The translations under genes were made by a program, and so were the position numbers. This document shows, piece after piece, positions 1-10,668 of a stretch of 55,000 bases of DNA (positions within the stretch are counted from its first letter, which is position 1; each line of letters starts with the position of its first letter). The stretch comes from Prorocentrum cordatum (taxonomy: Eukaryota > Sar > Dinophyceae > Prorocentrales > Prorocentraceae). Where the stretch lies: positions 1 to 55,000 of the forward strand of contig CAUYUJ010019255.1 in NCBI GenBank assembly GCA_963575745.1, given 5' to 3'. The notes beneath the pieces are model-generated. The model was not told where the DNA came from. It saw only the letters and a list, made by a program, of their open reading frames with translations, and searched no databases.

Positions 1-192
1 GGGAGGAGGAGGAGGGAGGAGGAGGAGGAGGATGACGGGGATGAAGAGGCGGAGGAGGAGGAGGAGGATGAGGAGGGGGATGAGGAGGGGCAGGATGAGA
101 ATGAGGAGGATGGTGATGAGGAGGCGGAGGTGGAGAAGGTGGTGGAGGAGGAGGAGGAGGTGGAGGAGGAGGAGGAGGAGGAGGGAGGATGA
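1..192. repeat. GAG/GGA purine triplet repeat
   Basis: Nearly pure purine trinucleotide repeat (GAG, GGA, GAT variants) running in from the left edge. No gene is supported here; open frames follow from the three-base period. Confidence 0.9.
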
Positions 193-370
193 TGACTGAA
201 GTCTTGTTTAGTGTTTTGGGACTCCCTGGGCCTTCTGAGGCCCGCTGGTGGTCCAGAGGCCTCCATGAGCTTTCGGGTCAAGGCGCGCACACGGGAGGCA
301 GAGAGACGACGGCGACGGCGAGTGGCGGCAACGGCATGGGGAGGCGGAGGCTTTACCATGGACTGCGGGG

Positions 371-573
371 AGGCAGCGACACGGGGCGGCAACGACACTC
401 GTGGAGGCAGCGACACGGGGAGGCAGCGACACTCGTGGAGGCAGCGACACTCGTGGAGGCAGCGGCACTCTTGGAGGCAGCAGCACGGGGAGGCAGCGAC
501 ACTCGTGGAGGCAGCAACACGGGGAGGCAACGACACTCGTGGAGGCAGCGGCACGGGGAGGCAACGACATTGC
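371..573. repeat. 16/18-bp minisatellite
   Basis: About 12 direct copies of two interleaved units, an 18-mer AGGCAGCGACACTCGTGG and a 16-mer AGGCAGCGACACGGGG, differing by a 2-bp change in the tail. Because neither length is a multiple of three, several frames stay open on both strands. None looks like a gene. Confidence 0.9.
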
Positions 574-3500
574 AGGCTGACTCTACATGGGGGGTTGATC
601 TAAGGACGCGTGCCAGTGAGACGCCGCAGAGCGGCAACGAGAAAGAGTTGAGAGCAACATAGCGCATGGGCGTCAGAGGTCGATGATTGTTTCACTGGCG
701 CGGTTGGCATCGCGCATCAGCCACCGTGTGTTGCGAGGGTTGACCCGTCGAACCTGGACGAGAAGTGCGGCAAGGTGATGCGCTTACCCGAGTGTCAAGA
801 GTGTATTCGGAACCCCCGCAACCCAGTCGACACGCGTATGCAGCATCTCTCACACTACTCAATACGCACATATGTAGGACGTTTCAGTAGTTGCACGCGT
901 GCATGTCTGCCTGGAGGTATACATGTGCAGTCGAACATCGGATTTTCGTTTCAGGGCAGGCGTCACCATCATGGATTTGGGAGGGCTGGAATATTCACAG
1001 AGCGGTACCATGATGAAGGATGTTTTTACATGTGGATGGGCGTTGTATGGTGGCGCACACGGGAGGCAGGTGACGACGATCATCCTTCATGCGCACGTAG
1101 GTGCTACCCCGTAGTAAAAGCCCGTTTGTTTGATCCGCCGCCGCGTCCAGCATGTCCGCGTCTTGTCTGTAGATCTGGTCGCCATCGGCTCATGCTGGCA
1201 TAGTATGCATTGACAGTGCTTCCAGTGGTAAGTTGTCTGCTCTGTGCGCCAGAAATCTGGATGTTGATGTGATTCTCCTGGGGCGACTGCATTTGGCCTG
1301 CCACGATCATTGGAAACATGACATATCCCAGAAGTCATGTTCGCGTTGATGCAGCGGTTCGCATGCAATTCTTTGTCACCGTATCGTCTCAGCCGTCTTC
1401 GCATTCATGATGCAATTCGACCCCTGCGCGACCTTGCGTCATTCATACCACTGTTGCTTCATACCCAGCGGTTGATCAGTTATAGACTTGGGGTCATGCC
1501 GAGGTGATGAAGTGGGCCATCCCGAAGTCCGACGAGGCGCGTCCGAGTTTGATCGGGCCCTCGTGGATCGGCAACGGGGACGGTGGCAGTAACCAACAAG
1601 GAGCGTCAACGGCAGCCGCAATTCAACTCTCAAAAAGTCGATGGGGAGATGCATTGAGGCCGTCGTTGCTCTCTCTCCCCCTCTCTCTCCCGCTTGATCT
1701 GCTCAACAGCTCAGTTCTGGGACCTCTCACCATCGCACGGCATATGTCTGTATGTTTGTGCATCGGTGTTTTCACGCATATATCTATATACACACATGTG
1801 TACATACATACATACATGTATGCATGTGTACAGTCGAATCGCATAGCAAGGACGATCAAGTTTTCAAGGCTACCCTGGCATCCGTGCCCCTTCGGCCCAT
1901 ATTTGGCCACTTTCGCTGGCCAACCCCATTCGAAAACGCCAACATTGCCCTCCAAGGGCCTTGCATACTTACCGCACATCCTTACTATGCGACTTGACTG
2001 TATATCTGGGGGAGTAGATGAAGTTCGATTTGGCTTGTGCAGCGTGATAGCTTTGCAGCGTGCGTTGGTTGAGACGTAGTGACTGGGGCTAGTCAGACCA
2101 ATCTCCAGCATGGGTTCAGGCATGCCACCCGATTGTGGAGTTAGACGTCAAGCTAAGGTTGGGATTCAGGGACGGCGTCATCCATCTGGGCTGGCCAGCC
2201 CGGGCTACCTGATCGGTGGTATCGGAAAGTGTATTTTGACATTCTATGTTGCTTGTCTTTCTTGGATGCAGATTTCCGATCTTACTTTCCCGCTTCCCGC
2301 TGCGATCGACGCCCGAAGAGGAGGAGGAGGAGAGATCCTGGGGATTCCTAGGGTAGGCGCCAGGGATCTTAATGGTTGCGTGCGATTGGCGACGAGGATT
2401 CTTGGAGCTTCTTGGAAGCCTCACAGACGAACTCGTAGGGCTCTCCAGGAGGGTGCGGGCCAACTGCAGGGGATCGAAGATACTCGCGCCTCGCGTTTCG
2501 CGGTCTGGGCCAGAGGGCGGTTCTGCTCCGAGGAAGCCGCGCGAGAGAGCGCAGGTGCAACCACGCGTCGCGCAACCCGTGGCGCGAAGCGCGAAGCCGG
2601 GAGCATCGCATCGTGGTGGCAATCTGGATGAGGTGCCGAGGAGCGACCAGAATGCACGTGAGTGCGCTTCGACAACCAGAACCGGTCCAGAGCCGTCGCC
2701 CTCGTTTCGCGACAGTCGAACTGGGTGCGGAAAGTCTGGGTACGATGCCCAACATCAGGTTCTGTTAAGCAGGACTCGCTGTCCGATCCGCCGCGGACGT
2801 TGTTCTTTGAAGACAGAGCCGCCTGCCCAACAGCGGCCGCTGTCGGTTTTGTGCAACATTCGTTGTTCGGCATGGTGCCCATTTATGTCGTATTCGTTTC
2901 GGGCTTTTAGTCGTTGTTTCAAGCGACTCCTGATGCTTTGCAGCGCTGCTCTACAGCATAGCGGCGGTGCGGCTGAGGGCGGCACGCTTCTGATTTCAGG
3001 ATGCGTCCAGGAGCACCTTGCGTGACGAACGTCGCCGGTCAAGTCCTGTCTACTTGCGTTGGGGGGTTGCAGGTCTCTCCCTCCCTCTCCTACCCCTGTC
3101 CGTCCCCCAAACACGCTCTTCCTAGCTCTCCTGCGCAGGCTCCTCGTCCTGCTTCTCCTGCTTGCTTTTGCTCTTGCTGCTCCTGCTGCCGCCGCTGCTC
3201 TTTGACTTTTTGCCATTCTTGCTGATGCTGCTGCCGCGCGTGCAGACTACGTCCGATGGTTGCCCCTTCTCCTGGGGTCGTCTTCTACCACCACCTGCAG
3301 CAACGGGAGAGTGCGCGCTTCCCCTTGTTTTGTTTCACCCTTTTATTGCTTGTTATGCTAAATTCTAACAGGCGTGGTACTTTTGACGGTCTTCGGGCCG
3401 TGGAACGTCCTTCGGACGCCGAAGATTTTGCAACACATCCGCCAGACTTTTTCGACTGTGGGCGTGGGGTGTCTAGACCGTCAGGGTGCGGTTGATGAGC

Positions 3501-4400
3501 TGGGCATGTCCGAGAAGGACTACGAGGAGAAGAAGGCCTCGGGCCGCTTTCTTCCCATCAGGCTTCAGTTTCCCCTTCTTCCTCTTGATAGTGTTCTTCT
3601 TCTTCTTCTTCTTCTTTCTGCCCTGCTCGCTTCCATGCGTCAATGCGCAAGTCTAAAGGTTTGCCAGTCTGGGAGCACGTCGGCACCAGCGAAGAGAGAC
3701 GACTACCGAGGAGAGGGCACAGTAACGCGATGCTAGAATTTGTACATGGATATATTTCGAGTTGGGTTGCACATAGTAGAGTAGCCCCATCTGCAAAATC
3801 TGTGGCGAGCCGTGCGTGGAACGATCGGCAGACGCACTGGCAGCAAATCTAGTTAGTGTTTTATAACATCGAGGTAGCAGGTTTTCAGATTCATACTCAG
3901 GCCCGGCATCTGCGGTCAACCGTGAGAGCCCAAGCAGGGACTATTCAGTGCGATCATTATCACTAAGCAGGTCATGTCAGGTGTATCAATGTGGCTGGTG
4001 GCTCATTTGCACGAGGCGATTGGTTGAGCACTCACGCGTGCACTTGAGGAGTGTTCATTGGCATGGCGAGGCAAGCAGTTATTACGATAGCTGGCGCCGT
4101 GGCGCTGCCCTCATCGATGTATTTGCTTTGCTTTCCATACAAGAGCGATTGTACCGATCTCATAGCCAATCCTAGAAATATTCTTTGGCGAATCCCATTG
4201 TGCACGTGATGGGACCTGCAGGCCCTATTCTGGTTCCAGTGACAGATTATATGTGGGCTCCGTCAGTTTATCGTAATTTAGCGTGTGCGCAGAGTGCAGC
4301 TTATTTTTCCCCAAACAGCTTGCTGAACGGGGTGCTGTTGTGGTAGAAGCTAACTCCGGCCGAGGGAGTTCAAAGCAGAGACGTCCTCAAACAAATTTGG
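574..4400. other. Stretch with no supported gene
   Basis: Mixed-composition DNA. I see an ACAT/TATA microsatellite near 1773-1835, a CT-rich patch at 3160-3240 and a CTT tract near 3595-3620. Open frames are short and overlap on all strands without a recognisable domain. A short plus-strand stretch near 3440-3580 is rich in Asp, Glu and Lys and slightly protein-like, but I cannot assign it. Confidence 0.5.
1773..1835. repeat. ACAT/TA microsatellite
   Basis: Alternating TATATC, ACACAC, ACATACAT and TGTGTAC runs form an imperfect purine-pyrimidine alternating tract. Confidence 0.75.
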
Positions 4401-4975
4401 TGGTCCGGGCCGTTTCGCCTGAGACATTCTCGCAACTCTCGTTTCTGAGTTGTCCAGGATTGGGCGTTTCGCGTGAGACATCCTCCAAACTCCGAGTTCT
4501 CAGATGCCGCGCAAGAGGTGGTCCGGCCCGTTTCGCCTGAGACATCCTCGAAACGCTGAGCTCCCAGATGCCGCGCGAGAGGTGGTCTGGTCAGTTTCGC
4601 CTGAGACATCCTCCAAACTCGGAGCTCCCACATGCCGCGCGAGAGGTGGTCCGGCCCATTTCGCTTGGCACATCCTCGAAACTCTGAGCTCTGAGATGCC
4701 GTGCGCGAGGTGGTCTGGCCCGTTTCGCCTGAGACATCCTCGAAACTCTGAGGTCTGAGCTGCCGCGCAAGAGGTGGTCCAGCCCATTTCGTTTGAGACA
4801 TCCTCAAAACTCTGGGCTCCGAGATGCCACGCAAGAGGTGGTCGGCCCGTTTCGCTTGAGACATCCTCGCAACTCTGAGCCCTGATATGCCGTGCAAGAG
4901 GTGGTCCGGCCCGTTTCGCACAAAACATTCTCGCAACTCTGAGCTCCCAGATGCCGCGCAAGAGGTGGTCCAGCC
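4401..4975. repeat. 64-bp tandem satellite, main block
   Basis: About nine head-to-tail copies. The landmark TTTCGC lies at 4413, 4467, 4531, 4595, 4659, 4723, 4787, 4850 and 4914, so the period is 64 bp apart from one 54-bp and one 63-bp unit. Each unit contains GAGACATCCTC, AACTCTGAGCTC, GATGCCGCGC and GAGGTGGTCC. The minus strand reads open in more than one frame as a repeating GPPLARH-like peptide, as expected for a stop-free unit of 3n+1 length. I treat it as satellite, not protein. Confidence 0.92.
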
Positions 4976-5345
4976 TGGGGGCCCAGAAGACCACATGTTA
5001 GGTATCCCGCCTGGGACCCTGGGAGCCCCAGGAGGCCCCAGAGAGCTTCAGGAGGCCGCAGGACGCCCAGGACAGGCCCCAGGAGATTCCCAGGAGGCTC
5101 CCAGGAGGCCCCAGGAGGCCCCCTATCAGAGCGCGTCAAGTTAATACGCATCCGGTGTCGATTCGTTAATTTTTCCTGCTCTTGTGGCCTCCCCCCATTT
5201 TGGGGGGCCCAGACGGCCACATGTTAGATATCCCCCCCTGGGAGCCCCTAAGAGGCTTCAGGAAGCCCCAGGTGGGGTCCAGGAGGCCACAGGAGGCCAA
5301 AGAGTAAGCCCCAGGAGGTCCTTAGGAGGCCCCAGGATGCCCCCG
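4976..5345. repeat. Direct duplication of CCAGGAGG-rich block
   Basis: Two copies, about 4978-5125 and 5203-5345, each start with GGGGCCCAGA, then CCACATGTTAG, then TATCCC and CCTGGGAGCCCC, and continue as degenerate CCAGGAGGCCC repeats. Between them lies about 75 bp of unrelated sequence. Confidence 0.75.
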
Positions 5346-5515
5346 CAACTCGGAGCTCTGAGACGCCGCGCTCGAGGTGGTCCGGGCCGTTTCGCCTGAG
5401 ACTTCCTCGCAGCACGTTTCGCCCGAGACATCGTCACAACTCTGGGGTCCGAGATGCCGCGCGCGAGGTGGTCCAGCCCGTTACGCTCGAGACATCCTTG
5501 CACTCTGGTCCACCG
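5346..5515. repeat. 64-bp satellite, resumed copies
   Basis: The 64-bp family returns after the CCAGGAGG block, with GAGGTGGTCC, TTTCGCC and GAGACATC landmarks. The copies are more diverged and one unit is shortened, so the CCAGGAGG block may have been inserted into one older array. Confidence 0.8.
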
Positions 5516-6402
5516 AAGTGGGTTTAAAAACCTTGTTCGGGGATACTGCACTCCGGCTATAATTTTAGCATAGGTTAGCTCATTTGCCCATGGCACTTTT
5601 GCTTGTGATAGTTCCTGGTCTACATACACTGACGGGGAGCATACTAGTTGTGGGTATGGACGCAGAGGGGAAGCGAGGACGAGGGTTCTTGCGCACGAGG
5701 ATAGAAGAGGAACGAGAGGACGGATGACAGAGGAACGAACGGTGATGAGGGGGCACTGATGGCATTCAATGTTTGCCAGGGCAGGGGGGAGGAGAGGAGA
5801 AAAGAGGCGATGATATTGGATAGGAGAGAAGCGCGCGATTATAGCACGAGAACGGGGCGAGGAGAAGAGGAGGGGAGAGGAAGGGCAGAGGGAATGACAG
5901 TACATTGAGCGGGTAAACGTGTGGTATGAGACGTGACAAGCGAGAATTGGAAGAGACGCGACATTGAGAAACCATGAGAAGGGACACGTATTTTGTATGA
6001 GATGCGATGAATCGGGGGGGGGAGAAGGAGAAACTACGAGACAGAGTGGAAAGGGGAGCGGGAACAGGAGGGGAGAGGACTTGACGTATTATGGGTATGA
6101 GTGTGGAGAGGACGGGCGAGGAGAGGACACACAGCTTCTCTCCACGAGCAAGGATCGGCGCCAGATATGTGGTTCCACAGCGGAGCTCTTCCAGCCAACT
6201 CACAGCTGTTGTGACAGAGCAGCGACCCCAAGACCGTCAGTGTTCCCTCCCTCGTGCGACGCCCGCAGCCGCGACAGCGAGGGGAGGGTGCCGACGCGTG
6301 GCCTGCGGCCGTGAACTGACATGCGCGGTCGCCGTCGGAACACTTGCGCAGGACGCACCGCTGACCGCGCCGCGCTCGCTGGGACGAACAAGCAGATGGC
6401 CT
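5516..6402. other. Purine-rich stretch, no supported gene
   Basis: AG-rich DNA (GAGAGGAGAGG-like) from about 5640 to 6120, then GC-rich mixed sequence. No domain or regular repeat is recognised. Confidence 0.5.
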
Positions 6403-6545
6403 GATGGGCCTGCTTTCCACCACCACCACCACAAGTTGGAGGGGGGAAGGAGGAGGAGGAGGAGGAGGAGGAGGAGGAGGGGGAGGAGGAGGACCCCCTC
6501 CCTCTCCAACTCATGGTGGTGGTGGTGGTGGAAAACAGGCCCATC
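6403..6545. repeat. Foldback element with GGA loop
   Basis: Left arm 6403-6441 (GATGGGCCTG, then a CCACCA run, then GTTGGAG) is the near-perfect reverse complement of right arm 6504-6545 (CTCCAAC, GGTGGTGG run, CAGGCCCATC). The roughly 60-bp centre is (GGA)n. The arms pair over about 39 bp with two or three mismatches. Confidence 0.88.
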
Positions 6546-6846
6546 ATGGCCGTGAAGGCGGGCGCGAGTGTTGCACTACGTGTGCACACGACAGCCTCGG
6601 ATTCCCGTCCTTCATCGCGCTGATCAGCGCGGGCTGGTCCGCTTCCTGCGGCTGTGCTTGGCGAGGGACGTCTGCGATGGTGCCCGGAGAAGATGACCAC
6701 GCCGCGCGGGATGCCGTTGCCCGCAAGCTTCGGCGCCGCCGAGACTGTGATCAGCAGGCATGGCGGGAGGGGGTCCATCGGCGCACGCTGTTCTGGCTTG
6801 AGCGCCACTCTCCGCCCATCTGCGTTTTCCGGAGCGCGGCCAACTA

Positions 6847-7107
6847 GAACCCGAGTCATTCCATGGAGCTGCCGCCTTGTTCAAGAATATCGAGGGCGCC
6901 GTCGACGAGAAGCTGGACGAGCTCATCCCGTCGCTGGGCTGTGCGGTTGCGAAGGGGTTGCCTATGCATGCAGTCTGGGCGCTGAAGAAGGAACGGTGTT
7001 CCTTGATTGTTGTGCAGTCTGCCTTAGGTTTCCCTGATGTTCTCCATGGGAGATCGAAGTTCAACTTTTGGGATAAGGGGCTTCGTTCCTTATTTAGGGT
7101 TCCTTAG
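6847..7107 (+). CDS. Possible coding fragment, unknown
   Basis: An open plus-strand frame of about 87 codons reads like a soluble protein: a helix-like AALFKNIEGAVDEKLDEL followed by IPSLGCAVAKG and HAVWALKKE. No family is recognised. There is no methionine at the left edge, so if it is coding it is an exon or a broken fragment. The right end runs into a stop after LFRVP. It lies between two foldback elements. Ordinary non-coding GC-rich sequence remains a live alternative. Confidence 0.2.
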   Translation, partial: EPESFHGAAALFKNIEGAVDEKLDELIPSLGCAVAKGLPMHAVWALKKERCSLIVVQSALGFPDVLHGRSKFNFWDKGLRSLFRVP

Positions 7108-7302
7108 GTCCGCGCCCCGATAGTATCGTGGCGGCCGTGCAGCAGATCACCCCTGCGACGCTCGACACTGCGCGGCCGGCAGAGTAGCAAAGCTTGACCG
7201 CGATCAACGCCGCCGTATTGGACGTGCAGAAATATTGCCGAGGACGGCCCGTGCGCCCAGGACGGCAACTCCTTGAAGCGCCAACTTGTTTCGAAACAGA
7301 CT

Positions 7303-7476
7303 AAGCGTCATAAACATAAACTGTTGGCGCTCCGCGCGGATTTCTTGGATCCGCGCTGGGCCCCCCCGGCGGCGCCTCCGGCGCCGCCCCTGGCGCGCTC
7401 CGCGCGCCAGGGAGGGGGGGCCAGCGCGAATCCAAGAAATCCGTGCGGAGCGCCAAAAGTTAATGCTTATGGCGTT
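7303..7476. mobile_element. T-shaped palindromic element, copy 1
   Basis: Outer arms of about 60 bp (left ...GGCGCTCCGCGCGGATTTCT..., right its reverse complement) enclose two perfect small hairpins. One is GGCGGCGCC-TCC-GGCGCCGCC and the other is CCTGGCGCGC-TCC-GCGCGCCAGG. The predicted fold is a long stem topped by two short arms. A second full copy lies at 39398-39573 and a compact one at 40469-40565, so it is a dispersed non-autonomous element. Confidence 0.9.
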
Positions 7477-7639
7477 TTTTCTTCTTCTATTGCTGCGGGG
7501 AAGCTTTACGAGATGGAGACGGTGGAGCTGCAACAGAAGCGCGGTGGGGGTGGGGGCGGGGGGGGGGATGTCATTACCTCAGACTGGGGCTTGGTTTGTT
7601 CATCCTGGAGAACAGCTCCTTGATGAAATGCAAAGCGTC

Positions 7640-7798
7640 TACAACTGCCTCGCTATCATCGTCGGCTTCATCCTCAACGCCCCCCCTCCCTTCCATACCC
7701 CCTCCTTCCCCTCCCCAGTCATCCTATCCCTTTCCCCCCACCCCCCTGTCCCTCTCGCTTTCCGTTCCCCTCCATTTTTCCCCCCCTCCCCCCCCCCC
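7640..7798 (+). promoter_or_regulatory. Pyrimidine tract before spliced-leader relic
   Basis: Roughly 150 bp almost entirely C and T, ending in a run of C immediately before the leader match. A pyrimidine tract followed by AG, here the CCGTAG of the leader itself, is the arrangement expected of a trans-splice acceptor. Function is inferred. Confidence 0.4.
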
Positions 7799-7819
7799 CG
7801 TAGCCATTTTGGCTCATGC
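7799..7819 (+). other. Dinoflagellate spliced-leader relic
   Basis: Matches the 3'-terminal 21 nt of DinoSL at 20 of 21 positions (CCGTAGCCATTTTGGCTCA, then TG where the leader has AG). A chance match of this length is negligible in 55 kb. No GT donor follows, so this is not an SL RNA gene. The usual explanation is an mRNA that was trans-spliced, reverse transcribed and re-integrated. Confidence 0.9.
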
Positions 7820-7913
7820 CTCTCCGTAGGCCCCCTGCTCTTGGACCTTGTCCCTCGGCGTGCCCCCATCCCGGTCGGGCGTGAGGGCCTTGGGAGGGCA
7901 GGGCTTTCGGCTT

Positions 7914-8489
7914 ATGGGCATGATGGCACGGGCGGGGGTGCTGGACGGCAATCCTGGAGGCTGGCAGCAGCATCGGTCGCGGGCCAAGCGCACGGTTTCG
8001 CGGCGGCGGGCGCTGAAGGCTGCTGGCGCCGGCAACGGCCTGGCTGCGGCCAGGGCCGAACGCGACGCGGCGCAGAGTGAGATGTGCACGGTGCGGAAGT
8101 GCTTCGAGGCGGTCGTCGGTGATTCGGAGCTCGCCGACCGCATCGCCGCTCCCGCGCCAGCCCTGAGCGCTCTGCTGCGGGGTGAGGCGCCTTCGGCAGA
8201 GGAGGTGCTACGCCGCAACGTGGCGGTGCATGCGGATGCCCCTGAGGGTGTGTCCATCGCTACGGCGCCATGCGATGATTTGCGCCGCCTGCAGAAGAGC
8301 GACCGCCTGGAAGGCCGCCAGTTCACGGAGGACGGACTTGGACATTTCTGTGGAGATCTGCGTCGCGGAGCCTGCCACGTTCGGAGCTGGAGGTCGTGGG
8401 AATCGGGTCGCCGAGGGTCCCGCCTTCCGATCCCATTCAGTTTTATGGGTGGTGTTGGTGTCCGTTTGCGCCGACATTCTTCGTTGGTG
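7914..8489 (+). CDS. Hypothetical protein downstream of SL relic, 5' part
   Basis: The first in-frame ATG lies 94 nt after the spliced-leader relic and gives MGMMARAGVLDG. The frame then reads an Arg-rich stretch, an Ala-rich helix (AAARAERDAAQSE), CFEAVVGDSELADR and LLRGEAPSAEEVLRRNV. Composition and helix periodicity are protein-like over about 140 residues. I recognise no family. The open frame runs to 8909, but after about 8480 the protein-like signal moves to another frame, so I end the call there. It is probably a retrocopy of an expressed gene that has since decayed. Confidence 0.35.
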
Positions 8490-9253
8490 TTGGTGCCCAT
8501 CATTGTCGAGGATGCCTTTGCGAAGCAGGTGTGCTCCGAGATGAGCTGGCGCCCGCTGCCTTCGAAGCTTGGAATCCCGTTTCCGTCCCGCCGGGGACGC
8601 TGTCCTCGGATGGGGGCGATTAGGTGGCTGCGGCCATCGACGCCTGGGATCCAGATGCCGCTCCGCCCGAGACACTGTCCTCGGATGGGAGCGATGATGG
8701 GGCCATCGCCGAGGCCCTCGACGAGTCGTCCTGCAGTGCCATGGTTGAGGCCATCCGTGGCCAAGCTATGGCAGCCACGCTCCCAGACGGCTCTCGGAGG
8801 ACATGCAGGAATCCTCGCGGGATGCGCCACTCTGCGCTGTGCTGGTGCCAGCCGTGCCTTGCTGATCAAACCGAGGGGGCAGAGCGGCGGCCGCCTAGCT
8901 GGATGCTGACGGCCACGGCGCCGCCGATGCGGCTGGGCACCCGCATTCTCAAGAACATGCGAGGTCATTGCGCAAATGGCAGACGGGAAACCGCACGTCG
9001 ACGCCAGCGCGATCGTCGGTTCGCGCCCTTCATCAAGGAGAGCGACAGCGAGAGCGACGACGTGTACGAGAGCTTCTGCATCGGGAGCTCGCCCGCGAGG
9101 CCCTCAGCGAGGTGTGCCTGGTTCTCTCCTGAGGCGGCCTGCGGTCGGGACACTGCGTCCCTCGGCCTCCGCACTCCCCCCCCCCGCCACCCCTCCTTCC
9201 TCGCTTCGCCCTTCCCCGCCCCCCCTCCCTCGCCTCGTCCCTCCGTCGCCTAG
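8490..9253 (+). pseudogene. Acidic-repeat fragment with internal stop
   Basis: In a different frame from the upstream ORF, two 25-residue repeats occur 75 bp apart: EAWNPVSVPPGTLSSDGGD and DAWDPDAAPPETLSSDGSD. A TAG at 8621-8623 follows the first. The frame then continues through an acidic stretch and an Arg-rich stretch, and FIKESDSESDDVYESF, before a Pro-rich tail. The nucleotide repeat (CTGTCCTCGGATGGG at 8600 and 8675) is plain. Frameshift plus stop suggest a decayed continuation of the upstream gene, but an intron could also explain the frame change. Confidence 0.3.
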
Positions 9254-9447
9254 TCCCCCTCCTCCCCTCGCTTCGCTCCTCCTTTTGCCCCCCTAATTCG
9301 CTTCGTCCCCCTCTGCCCCCCATGGCCCAGGCCTGGCAGGCGAAACGGAAGCAGGCGCGGTCGGCCGCCGTCGAGAGGACCGCGGTTTTTTTTCGGGGGG
9401 CGGGAGCACTCCGCGGGGACATGCGAACCTTTACAGTCGAGCCGGAT
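9254..9447. other. C-rich then GC-rich spacer
   Basis: C/T-rich tract to about 9325, then mixed GC-rich DNA. No feature is supported. Confidence 0.5.
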
Positions 9448-9580
9448 TCGTAGGTCAACCCTGCCAAATCAAGGGTACCTTTGTGTCCTGCATCTCGCGG
9501 CCCATGCTTCTGCATTCATATGGCAATGTGGCCCTCGGAAGTGTCTCGTGTCCTCTCGCGTGTCCACTTCAACCCACCCC
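9448..9580 (+). repeat. Dispersed ~125-bp repeat A, copy 1
   Basis: Shares GTAGGTC, ACCCTGCCA, TCAAGGGT, TTGTGTCCTG, CCCATGC and then ATGGCAATGTGGCCCTCGGA with 29592-29716, in the same order and spacing. Identity by eye is about 80 percent. No terminal repeats are obvious. Confidence 0.8.
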
Positions 9581-10288
9581 GACTGCACCTTCGCCGATCA
9601 ACGGTTCAGGCAACTCGATGGATGGGCAGGGTGGGGCTCGGGATATGTTGAACACGCGGCTCAATCCAAGCCGCCCCCCCGCTCCCCATCGGCTCAGTCG
9701 AATCAATGGTTGGCGGGAGTAGGGTTCGGATGGGGCCGCCTGAAGATGGTGTGTGGGGGCGCGCTCTTCGAGCCAGCCTCCAGACAGGTCAATGGGGGTC
9801 CTGTGGGCCGCGGTGCGACCCACGACGGCGACGGTGTGGGGAGGGGGGGGCGGGGGAAAATAAAAGGGGGAAAGGAAGACGGGGTGGGTCGGTGGAGGAG
9901 GAGGAGGAGGAAGAGAAGGAGGAGGATGAGGACGAACAGGAGGAGGAAGATCATTGACCAAACTGCTATGTCTGGAAGCGGGCCGCCATTGAACCAGTCT
10001 TCCGACGAGCCACGGGCGAACCGAAAAACTGCCAACGGGGGACACCCACTGCTTGGGGCGCACCCCGACTCGCAGCCTGGTCCGGGGTTGCTAAATAAGG
10101 GGTTTGCCCTGATTAGGCTAGATCTGGGGCTCGCCCTGGCTAGCAGCACCACAAAGGGTTCGCGTTACTGGCCTGGCACGCGCTGTTGGCATGTGTTGGC
10201 ACGTGCTCGCGGCACGTACCGGAGGATGTGCTGCTGGCACCTGCTGCTGGCGCGCGTTGCTGGTACATGCCGGTGGCACTTGCGGCTG
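9581..10288. other. Stretch with no supported gene
   Basis: Contains a GGA-rich patch near 9893-9955 and a degenerate 12-15 bp repeat of the TGCTGGCACGTG type at about 10170-10285. No gene is recognised. Confidence 0.5.
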
Positions 10289-10391
10289 TTATTTAGGAGG
10301 AGGAGGAGGAGGAGGAGGAGGAGGAGGAGGACGAGGAGGAGGAGGAGGAGGAGGAGGACGAGGAGGAGGAGGAGGAGGAGGAGGAGGAGGA
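10289..10391. repeat. (GGA)n with GAC interruptions
   Basis: About 34 GGA triplets interrupted at two places by GAC. Confidence 0.95.
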
Positions 10392-10668
10392 TGCTCTGAG
10401 ACTGTACGTTTCCTTGAGGGGTGGAAGGTCCCCAGGTGGTTGGCCTTTGCACGAGCAGCCACCTCTGCGGGCCTGACGGCCCGCGGCGAGCATCGGAATG
10501 CTCCTGCGATCCCAACTGCGGGTGAGCGATGTACCCCGCTGGGGAGCACAAGTTTGCGCGTACCCAGCTAGTGGACACGTATCCTGCGAACCCTGATGCG
10601 AGGGTGCCGGCTGTGACGTACCCGACAAAAGTACAGACCAACGCCTGGATCGCCAATGCGTTTGCTAG

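Noticed and set aside
4401-4975. 64-bp repeats considered as a CRISPR array
   Set aside because: Copies are head-to-tail with no unique spacers, the unit is too long, and the context is eukaryotic.
7799-7830. Leader match considered as an SL RNA gene
   Set aside because: No GT donor or Sm-like site follows; the sequence continues CATGCCTCTCC, so a relic fits better.
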